Source of the DNA: a bacterium
GTDB lineage: Bacteria; SZUA-79; Acidulodesulfobacterales; Acidulodesulfobacteraceae
Direction: 5' to 3'
NCBI GenBank assembly: GCA_021828445.1
Contig: JAJZJD010000029.1
Location: 1-11,279, forward strand
DNA length: 11,279 bases
Part shown: positions 1 to 6,123 of the stretch, in pieces
Position numbering within the stretch: the stretch's first letter is position 1
Layout of the letters: the number at the start of each line of letters is the position of its first letter
The notes under the pieces: generated by a model
Database searches by the model: none
What the model saw: only the letters and a program-made list of their open reading frames with translations
Told to the model about the DNA's origin: nothing
Program-made: the position numbers and the translations under genes

Positions 1-357
1 CGGTATTCCCGGAACAAACTCTACCGGAACTTTTCCGGTAAGGGATTCTTTGTCTATAATTTCGAGTAAAAGGCCGCTCATGCCGTAAATACCCGCATCG
101 CCTCCGGAAACAAGCGCGACCGTTTTACCTTCCAAAGATTTTTTAACGGCTGTTTCGCATCTTTTAATTTCGTCTTTCATATTAAACGGCATTTTCTCCT
201 GATTTTCATTTAATATACTGTCTATTTGCTTTAAATAAGAGGAATAGCCTATTACTATTTCGGCTTCTTTTATAGATTCCAGCGCTTTTTTACTCAAATG
301 GTCCGCATCTCCCGGTCCTGTGCCGATAACCGTTATTTTTCCGTAATTGTAATGCAT
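1..357 (-). CDS. cbiH: Cobalt-factor III C17-methyltransferase CbiH/CobJ, N-terminal part (3' end beyond window)
   Basis: This is the first 119 codons of a tetrapyrrole methylase; the reading frame is still open at base 1. CbiH/CobJ transfers a methyl group from S-adenosylmethionine to C17 and drives ring contraction, forming the delta-lactone that CbiG later opens. Seen in the sequence: the N-terminal glycine loop GTGPGD at residues 12-17, the segment VIGYSSY near residue 35, the SGGDAGIYGM motif at 84-93 (typical of CbiH/CobJ and unlike the GDP motifs of the sister methylases), and PGIP at the cut end. The ATG at 355-357 is preceded by a good AGGAGA ribosome binding site that begins just after the cbiG stop codon, so translation is probably coupled to cbiG. 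The anaerobic name is preferred because cbiD and cbiG are neighbours. Whether the C-terminal half is intact, or fused to another domain, cannot be seen. Confidence 0.93.
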   Translation of the reverse strand, partial: MHYNYGKITVIGTGPGDADHLSKKALESIKEAEIVIGYSSYLKQIDSILNENQEKMPFNMKDEIKRCETAVKKSLEGKTVALVSGGDAGIYGMSGLLLEIIDKESLTGKVPVEFVPGIP

Positions 358-360
358 AAC

Positions 361-366
361 TCTCCT
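361..366 (-). promoter_or_regulatory. Ribosome binding site of cbiH
   Basis: On the minus strand this reads AGGAGA, with the AGGAG core four bases before the cbiH ATG. It begins one base after the cbiG stop codon (370-368), so ribosomes finishing cbiG can restart here. It fixes the cbiH start. Confidence 0.75.
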
Positions 367-367
367 A

Positions 368-1681
368 TTAATTTATAGTGGCGACAGCCATTGTAACGTT
401 TCCTTTTTTTTGCTTCGGGATTAACAATTCTTTTGCTTCATTCTTTGCCGATAAAAGGGCGCACGGCTCGCAAACCGAATAGGCGCCCGTATATTTAAAA
501 CTTACCGATTCCTTGGTTTTAGCCGTTTTATTTGCCATTTTACCGGAATCCATAAAAGTATTTATTTCGTCTTTTGAATAAAAATCTATAAATCTACCGT
601 ATTTAAATCCAAAATCAAGAAGTCCTATTTCGTCTTCTTTTATATCTATGGAAGCAATATTTCTTATAGAGTTTAGCGATAAATTATTTTCTTTAAACAC
701 CGACGATACAAATTTTTCTATTTCTTCAAAACTTGTTTTTTTATTACATCCTATTCCCACCACAAAGCGTTTGGGTCGTAAAATAACTAAATTTGGGGCG
801 GAAAATAATATTTTTGAATCATCCTTTGCCGAAACTAAAATTACTTTAGCTTTATTTAATTTTATTAAATCAAATGCCCCGACGACGTTTATATTTTCGG
901 CATTGCTAAATTTACCGATATAAGATTTCACTTCGCCGAACCTAAACATATTTTCAAGAACTATTTCAAATTTTTTGCCTTCTATAGAGGACATATTATA
1001 TTCTAAAATCTTTTCTTTTTTGTTCTCTATAACTAAATCAAATTTTTCCGCAAACATATCAAGAGAAAAACAGTTCACGGTATCCGTTGCCGTAGTAATT
1101 ACCGGTATCGATCCTTCAATAGACTCCGCAATATCTTCGGTAAATCTATTTGCTCCGCCTATATGCCCCGAAAGTAAGCTTACGACGAATTTACCCGCTT
1201 CGTCTATCGCTATAATCCCGGGATCCGTAAATTTATCCTTTATATAAGGCGTAATAAGTCTGACTACAGCCCCTACGGCAAGAAAAAAAATGACATAATC
1301 GTATTCGCCAAGAAGTATTTTAATAGTGTAATTATCGGATAATTTTTTATATAATTTAATATCCAGTATTACACGGTTTAAATCTTTGTTAAATAAACCT
1401 TTCGATCGGTTCGTTTCTTCATTAGTTTCTCCGATAAAGTTGAAAGTTTTGCCGATTAGAGCATTTTTTTTATCTTCTATGAAAAAATGAACGTTTATAA
1501 TTTCGGAAAATTCCCGTATATTGCCTGCAGCATTTTTTTTTACAATATTTTTATAAATCTTTTCCGCATTATTTAACGAATTTTCTGATAGTATTACAAA
1601 AGCAATATTTGTAATCTTATAAATTGAATCAGGATTAATCGTCCTTATTTTTTCTGAACCCGTGCGAAAAGCTCTTATCAT
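368..1681 (-). CDS. cbiG: Cobalt-precorrin-5A hydrolase CbiG
   Basis: CbiG opens the delta-lactone of cobalt-precorrin-5A and releases the C20 carbon with its methyl group as acetaldehyde, giving cobalt-precorrin-5B in the cytoplasm; it is a marker of the anaerobic pathway. The N-terminal CbiG domain shows the conserved run AVGAVVRLITP at about residues 135-145, DEAGKFVVSLLSGHIGGAN at 160-178 and ITTATD at 195-200. A less conserved middle domain follows (about 205-300). The C-terminal domain has GIGCNKKTS at 309-317, SIDIKEDEIGL at 344-354 and SVCEPCALLSA at 402-412, ending in a VTMAVA strand. At 437 residues it is long for the family, mostly N-terminally. The start is uncertain: the ATG at 1681 lies 47 bases inside cbiF, has only a weak AGGT upstream, and leaves about 25 residues before the expected first beta strand (ITNIAFVILSEN). 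No other ATG lies before that strand. It ends 10 bases before cbiH. Confidence 0.95.
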   Translation of the reverse strand: MIRAFRTGSEKIRTINPDSIYKITNIAFVILSENSLNNAEKIYKNIVKKNAAGNIREFSEIINVHFFIEDKKNALIGKTFNFIGETNEETNRSKGLFNKDLNRVILDIKLYKKLSDNYTIKILLGEYDYVIFFLAVGAVVRLITPYIKDKFTDPGIIAIDEAGKFVVSLLSGHIGGANRFTEDIAESIEGSIPVITTATDTVNCFSLDMFAEKFDLVIENKKEKILEYNMSSIEGKKFEIVLENMFRFGEVKSYIGKFSNAENINVVGAFDLIKLNKAKVILVSAKDDSKILFSAPNLVILRPKRFVVGIGCNKKTSFEEIEKFVSSVFKENNLSLNSIRNIASIDIKEDEIGLLDFGFKYGRFIDFYSKDEINTFMDSGKMANKTAKTKESVSFKYTGAYSVCEPCALLSAKNEAKELLIPKQKKGNVTMAVATIN

Positions 1682-2432
1682 AAAGTTTTGACCTGTTTTC
1701 TTTAAAATATTTTCCTTTTAAAGCTTCTCCGACTATTAAAACCGCCATATTTTTAACGGAAAAATCCCCGGCTTTTTTGACCACGTCTTTCAATTCGCAA
1801 TTTATTAACATTTGACTTTTAAGCGATACGTCCTTGGCAATAAGGCACGGCGCATTTTCAGGATAATATTCCTTTAAATCCCGGACGACCGGCTCTATAA
1901 GCCCGAAACTTAGGTATATAGCCATCGTAGCCCTGTGGCTCGCAAGACTCTTTATATCCTGTCCTGCAGGCATTTTACCCGTTCTTCCTTCCCCCCTGCA
2001 AAATATTACCGTCTGCGATACGTCCGGCATAGTCAGAATAGACAAGTTGGCGGCGCTTGCGGCAAATGCCGCGGTAACCCCGGGTATGATTTCATATTTT
2101 ATCCCCATTCTTTCCAGATAATGCATCTGTTCGTTTATTGCGGAATATATGGAAGAATCTCCGGCATGAAGAATAGAAATTATATCTTTTTTTTGTTCCG
2201 GTTCTAAAAGATTTTCTAATTTTTCCTTGATCTGCTCGAAATCAAGGATTTTCATGTCTATTAATTCCGCTCCTTTTTTTATAACTCTTAGCATTCCGGG
2301 ATTAATCAAAGAACCGGCATAAAAAACGGCATCAGACTTTTTTAATATTTTGGCGGCTTTTACCGTCAAAAGCTCGGGGTCGCCCGGACCCGCCGATACA
2401 AAATAAATTTTGGATTTGCCGTGTTTTACCAT
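1635..2432 (-). CDS. cbiF: Cobalt-precorrin-4 C11-methyltransferase CbiF/CobM
   Basis: This SAM-dependent tetrapyrrole methylase adds the C11 methyl group to cobalt-precorrin-4, giving cobalt-precorrin-5A, the substrate of the next gene, cbiG. It has 265 residues from the ATG at 2432, a normal family length. Seen: SAGPGDPELLTVKA at 13-26 (SAM loop), VFYAGSLI at 36-43 (specific to CbiF/CobM), LHAGDSSIYSAINEQM at 88-103 (usually GDPSIYGAI, so Pro and Gly are both Ser here), IIPGVTAAFAASAA at 115-128, and MPDVSQTVI at 135-143 followed by RGEGRTGKMP. A TTG nine bases upstream (2441) would overlap cbiL by 8 bases. I prefer the ATG, which follows the cbiL stop after one base and puts the glycine loop at the usual distance; an AGGGG lies 12 bases upstream of it. 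The 3' end overlaps cbiG by 47 bases. Confidence 0.95.
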   Translation of the reverse strand: MVKHGKSKIYFVSAGPGDPELLTVKAAKILKKSDAVFYAGSLINPGMLRVIKKGAELIDMKILDFEQIKEKLENLLEPEQKKDIISILHAGDSSIYSAINEQMHYLERMGIKYEIIPGVTAAFAASAANLSILTMPDVSQTVIFCRGEGRTGKMPAGQDIKSLASHRATMAIYLSFGLIEPVVRDLKEYYPENAPCLIAKDVSLKSQMLINCELKDVVKKAGDFSVKNMAVLIVGEALKGKYFKENRSKLYDKSFSHGFRKNKDD

Positions 2433-2433
2433 A

Positions 2434-3213
2434 TTATACAAAAACCCCTATAAGAATCGAAAAATAATCGAAGTTCAAATCTTTCTTTTTCATAAAATCG
2501 TTTACAAGGATAGATTTCTCGATTAAATAAAGCTTTAGTCTTCCCGCTTCTAATTCTTTGCCGCACGACTCTTTAAACACATTTAAAATATCTTTTACAT
2601 AACCGCCGGCTTTCATAAAAACTATAACTTGAGGCTTAAAAATCTTACCCGCAATAAACTTTATTTCGTTTTCTATTTCGGCTAAATCTTTCTTTACCGG
2701 AACGGATATTAAAACCGAACCGTTTTTTATGATATACGGCTCTCCTATTAATCCCATCGAATAATGAAAAGACGAAACGCCGTTGACGATGCTTATGCTT
2801 ATGTTTATGCCATTCCCCTCGGAATTCAAGACTTCTTGAATGGCATTGTGCAGCCCCCAGTATGTGCTGTAAAACATAGGGTCTCCAAGCGTAACATAGG
2901 AACAGGAGCCTTCTTTTAACTTTTCGATTATTTTAACGGCGTTTTCCTTATATAAATTTTTATTTCTTCCGCTTGAACGCTTCATTTCGACTTCCAAGGG
3001 AATAAGTCTTTCTTCCGCAAAATCCGGCGCGCCCGCAAATTTCACGGCATTTTTTACGATATCGTATGCTATTTTATTTTTCCCCCCGCAAACATCGGGA
3101 TAAAATATAAAATCGCTTTTAATAAGCGCATTAACCGCCTTTACCGTTATCAGCTCCGGATCCCCCGGACCTGCGCCTACGATAAATAATTTTTTTTCAA
3201 TCATTTTGGGCAT
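2434..3213 (-). CDS. cbiL: Cobalt-factor II C20-methyltransferase CbiL/CobI
   Basis: CbiL methylates C20 of cobalt-factor II, the first methyl transfer after cobalt insertion in the anaerobic pathway. The 259-residue protein has a normal family length. Seen: IVGAGPGDPELITVKA at 11-26 (SAM loop), TLGDPMFYST at 108-117 (the GDP-YST form is characteristic of CbiL/CobI), the NGVSSF loop at 144-149, where family members usually have PG rather than NG, and VIVFMKAG at 196-203 near the second domain. Two in-frame ATGs exist, at 3213 and 3204. The first overlaps the end of the cbiET gene by 17 bases, the second by 8. Neither has a convincing Shine-Dalgarno sequence at normal spacing, which suggests translational coupling. 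Starting at 3204 would give MIEKKLFIVGAG, closer to usual homologue starts, so the first three residues are uncertain. Confidence 0.93.
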   Translation of the reverse strand: MPKMIEKKLFIVGAGPGDPELITVKAVNALIKSDFIFYPDVCGGKNKIAYDIVKNAVKFAGAPDFAEERLIPLEVEMKRSSGRNKNLYKENAVKIIEKLKEGSCSYVTLGDPMFYSTYWGLHNAIQEVLNSEGNGINISISIVNGVSSFHYSMGLIGEPYIIKNGSVLISVPVKKDLAEIENEIKFIAGKIFKPQVIVFMKAGGYVKDILNVFKESCGKELEAGRLKLYLIEKSILVNDFMKKKDLNFDYFSILIGVFV

Positions 3214-4765
3214 TATCTATGTTATCTATGCTTCCTTTATTTTCGCCGTTATCTTTAACGCTATCTACTTTAATAGCTTTATTTCTTATCTTCACGTTAG
3301 GCTGATATGCGCTTTGGCCTTGTTCAATCTTGAAAGTAAGCGCCCTGCCTCTGCCGGAGATTTTCCTGTCCGTATTAGATGGTTTATTTAACGGTTTAAC
3401 GGTTTTTATAATTTTAACGATATATATCTGATTCAATGCCTGAAAATATGAATCTTCTTTGACGGATTTTAATCTTGACACGTTAACGGATATAATTTCG
3501 TATTTTATTTCTATATTTTCGTCCCCTTTCAAACCGTAATCTTTAATAAACGTCAGAACGCCGTTTAACGAATCTATCGTTATAACGTTCATAACTATAA
3601 CGCCTTTGTTTTTTAAAATATGAAGGGATTCTTTCAAAATCTTTCTTACATCTTTACTCCCTCCGCCTCCGATAAATATCGAATCCGCCTGTCCCGCTTT
3701 TCCGGCATGTTTCATTGCTTCGGGAAGTTCGCCTAAAATAGGCTCGATGTTATGCCTGCCGAATCTCTTTATATTATTTTTGAGGTTTTCTATCTTAAAT
3801 TCATTTTTATCTATTGAATAGACAACTCCTTTATGGGCTATCGCGGAAGCTTCTATGCTTACGCTGCCGCTGCCGCATCCCGCGTCTATAATTACGGAAT
3901 CCGCTCTTAAATCCATTAAGGACAGGCTTACCGCCCTGATTTCTTTTTTGGTCGGTTCTCCCGCCGCATGAATATATTTATCGTCGTCTATTCCTAAAAT
4001 AAGGCTCTTTAGTCCGTCGTTGGAAGCTGAATCAGAGCTTTTTTTATTTTTACCGTTTAATACTACTATATTCTTTTTACCGCTTATGTCGTCCAAAATT
4101 TCTTTTGTAAAACTTTTGTAAATTTTTTCATTTTTAGTGCATAACTCCGTCAACGCATAAAATTCAAATTCTTCTAAAAACCCTTTTTCTTCAAGCTCGT
4201 TATATATTTTACCGGGCGTATTGATATCGTCCGTATATATGCCGATCGTATGCTTTCCTGAATGCAGAGCCTCGTAAATATTTTTGAAATCTCTCCCGTG
4301 CAGGCTTATTATTAAAGCTTCGGTCATAGGAATTTTTAATCTGGAAAAGCCTGCCTGCATAAAACTAACTGCGGGATAAACTTCTATAAATCTTTTTTCA
4401 TTTTCTTTTAAGAGGCTTAATATCGTTCCGCCGATGCCGAAAAAATTAGGGTCGCCGTTCGCCAGAATTAAAATATTTTTTTTACCGAGGTTCTCTCTTA
4501 TATAATCTGTTATAAATTTTATCTTGCTGTCGTAAAATATTACGGCATTATTTAAGCGGGTTACATTCCCGTTGTTTTCGAATATTATGCTTTTATTTAT
4601 GGAAGAAATTTGCTCCCTTGCCCAAGAAAGCAGGCCTAAATCTTCTTTCTTCGCAAAAACGGCGTCTATTCGGTTTTTTTTATCGGTAAATAAATCCAAG
4701 ATTTCTTTTTTTGCCGCTTCTAAAAAACATTGGGATATTCCCACTATATGAACTTTTTTTGCCAT
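3197..4765 (-). CDS. cbiET: Fused CbiE-CbiT: cobalt-precorrin-7 C5- and cobalt-precorrin-6B C15-methyltransferase (decarboxylating), CobL-like
   Basis: The 522-residue protein joins two methyltransferases of different folds. Residues about 1-240 are a CbiE-type tetrapyrrole methylase, which methylates C5: ANGDPNFFGIG at 102-112 and SLHGR at 154-158 are the clearest motifs. Its first glycine loop is atypical (VGISQ at 8-12 instead of a GxG form). Residues about 258-458 are CbiT, a Rossmann-fold enzyme that methylates C15 and decarboxylates the C12 acetate: IHAAGEPTKKEIRA at 265-278, DAGCGSGSVSIE at 294-305 (SAM binding), GELPEA at 345-350 and IFIGGGG at 363-369. A linker of about 18 residues rich in Lys, Ser, Asp and Asn separates them. 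Residues 459-522 form a charged, polar tail with no domain I recognise, ending in Asp/Asn-rich repeats. An in-frame stop directly before the ATG fixes the start. The same E-T fusion is known as CobL in other bacteria. Confidence 0.94.
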   Translation of the reverse strand: MAKKVHIVGISQCFLEAAKKEILDLFTDKKNRIDAVFAKKEDLGLLSWAREQISSINKSIIFENNGNVTRLNNAVIFYDSKIKFITDYIRENLGKKNILILANGDPNFFGIGGTILSLLKENEKRFIEVYPAVSFMQAGFSRLKIPMTEALIISLHGRDFKNIYEALHSGKHTIGIYTDDINTPGKIYNELEEKGFLEEFEFYALTELCTKNEKIYKSFTKEILDDISGKKNIVVLNGKNKKSSDSASNDGLKSLILGIDDDKYIHAAGEPTKKEIRAVSLSLMDLRADSVIIDAGCGSGSVSIEASAIAHKGVVYSIDKNEFKIENLKNNIKRFGRHNIEPILGELPEAMKHAGKAGQADSIFIGGGGSKDVRKILKESLHILKNKGVIVMNVITIDSLNGVLTFIKDYGLKGDENIEIKYEIISVNVSRLKSVKEDSYFQALNQIYIVKIIKTVKPLNKPSNTDRKISGRGRALTFKIEQGQSAYQPNVKIRNKAIKVDSVKDNGENKGSIDNIDNAQND

Positions 4766-4778
4766 TTATAAAATTTAT

Positions 4779-4785
4779 CCTCCTT
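4779..4785 (-). promoter_or_regulatory. Ribosome binding site of cbiET
   Basis: The minus strand reads AAGGAGG, the strongest Shine-Dalgarno match in the window, in the 33-base gap between cbiD and cbiET (4766-4798). Spacing to the ATG is 13 bases, longer than usual. A TAA lies in frame immediately before the ATG, so no earlier start is possible. Confidence 0.7.
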
Positions 4786-4798
4786 AGTATCTCATGCC

Positions 4799-6109
4799 TT
4801 ATATTTTAAGCGCTTTAAGCTCGATTTTCTTTATCGCGTTTCCGTCGTAGGATATCAAAATAATCTTTATATTTACGCCTTCTCCCGCAATTTTAGCTAA
4901 ATTTTCGGCTGTAATTTTTAATATATTTCCCAAAATAATATCTGAATAAATTTTAAACTCGTCCGACGTTATATGTCCATATGCCTCTCTCGACGTGTTG
5001 GAATTAACGATAAGATTATATATGTATTCGCCCTGTTCTGCGCCTTTGCCGCCGCCGCATATGCCTTTAACCGTTTCTCTAACTGTTTCTCCAAGAAATT
5101 TTAAATTTAAACTGCTGTATTTTGCGTTTGTATTTCTTGCCCCCTGCGCTATTTTTATAATTTTCCCGAACTGTCCGGCTAAAATGATATTTTCTATGCC
5201 GGATTCTACCGCTTTTCTTATTGAATATGATATAAAATCGCCTATTTCTATAAAACTTTCATACGGCAAATCCTTAATAATTTTTAACGCTATTTTTTCG
5301 CTGTACCTTCCCGGGGTATAAACGCAGGTATTTATCTTATTTTCCGATAAAAATTTCAAAGACGCCTTTATGGTTTCGAGCCATGCTTTAGTCGATACCG
5401 GTATAACATAGCCGGTAGTGCCTAATATGCTTATTCCACCCTCTATGCCTAATCTCTGATTTAAAGTCTTCTTGGCCGTTTCCTCCCCTTCGGGTATATA
5501 CAATATAGAAATAAATATTTTATTATTTAACGAATTTAAATTTAACGCGCCTTTTTTTATCCAAGAGCATAACTCTTCCCTTGCGGCAAGTTCTATCATC
5601 GCAAAAGGGACGGGGTTAACGGCCGGAGAACCGGCTCTCACCGGCAACCCGGGTCTTGTCGCCTTACCGACGCCTTTTGACGCCGCAAGTATCAGAGTAG
5701 CGGTTCCGCCTTTCAATGGACATTTTATTATATTATAAACGGACAATTTTTCATAATATTTTTTCAGACCGAGGATTTCGTTTTTATTGTTTTTATTTAT
5801 AACGGTAAAATCAGCGCATATTTTTATGCCGCCGGTTACGTCGGAATCGTCGCTTCCCGAATCTTTAACTGCAACGGCTTTTGAAACAACCGTTCCGTTT
5901 CCGTAGAGTCTGCGGCTTTCTAATCCGGAAATATTTAAGCGCGCATTTTCGCCTCCGGGCATTTTTATTTTTATGGCTGAAAATTTTTCCGGTTCGAAAT
6001 AATACCTGATAGACGCCTTTATAGCGGCGGTACTTGTACTTCCGGTAGAGAACCCTTTTCTCAGCCTGTTTTTAATATCAATATCCGACCGATTTATTTC
6101 GCCGCTCAT
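4799..6109 (-). CDS. cbiD: CbiD, cobalt-precorrin-5B C1-methyltransferase (divergent member)
   Basis: CbiD methylates C1 of cobalt-precorrin-5B to give cobalt-precorrin-6A and is specific to the anaerobic pathway. The family is recognised from LRKGFSTGSTSTAAIKAS at 16-33, KGVGKATRPGLPV at 145-157, GSPAVNPVP at 160-168, PEGEETAKKTLNQRLGI at 206-222, GGISILGTTGYVIP at 224-237 and AGQFGKIIKIAQG at 311-323. At 436 residues it is longer than the roughly 360-380 usual for the family, with extra sequence near 103-135 and at the C-terminus. Several positions that I recall as nearly invariant are changed: the Cys of the first motif is Thr25, the His of D-x-THG is Gly93, the His of GHxGKL is Gln313, and the later HTHS..AD.R stretch reads NTNAKYSSLN (326-335). 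The gene begins 14 bases after the Omp85 gene with no clear Shine-Dalgarno sequence. The family call is firm; catalytic competence is not established. Confidence 0.92.
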   Translation of the reverse strand: MSGEINRSDIDIKNRLRKGFSTGSTSTAAIKASIRYYFEPEKFSAIKIKMPGGENARLNISGLESRRLYGNGTVVSKAVAVKDSGSDDSDVTGGIKICADFTVINKNNKNEILGLKKYYEKLSVYNIIKCPLKGGTATLILAASKGVGKATRPGLPVRAGSPAVNPVPFAMIELAAREELCSWIKKGALNLNSLNNKIFISILYIPEGEETAKKTLNQRLGIEGGISILGTTGYVIPVSTKAWLETIKASLKFLSENKINTCVYTPGRYSEKIALKIIKDLPYESFIEIGDFISYSIRKAVESGIENIILAGQFGKIIKIAQGARNTNAKYSSLNLKFLGETVRETVKGICGGGKGAEQGEYIYNLIVNSNTSREAYGHITSDEFKIYSDIILGNILKITAENLAKIAGEGVNIKIILISYDGNAIKKIELKALKI

Positions 6110-6123
6110 TTATCTTTTATTTT

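Noticed and set aside
1533..1541. Run of nine T (A9 on the coding strand) in cbiG, with similar 8-base runs at 3190, 4674 and 8907, as possible phase-variation or slippage sites
   Set aside because: Such runs are expected for Lys-rich proteins in an AT-rich genome. All affected frames are intact and the genes are not of the contingency type.
4766..4798. Promoter or terminator between cbiD and cbiET
   Set aside because: The 33-base gap has a strong ribosome binding site but no stem-loop with a U run and no convincing -35/-10 pair.
4995..5321. Plus-strand open frame of 108 codons inside cbiD, the longest plus-strand frame in the window
   Set aside because: It lies opposite a well-supported cbiD, has low-complexity hydrophobic content that mirrors the opposite strand, and I recognise no family motif in it. 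The other plus-strand frames are shadows for the same reason.
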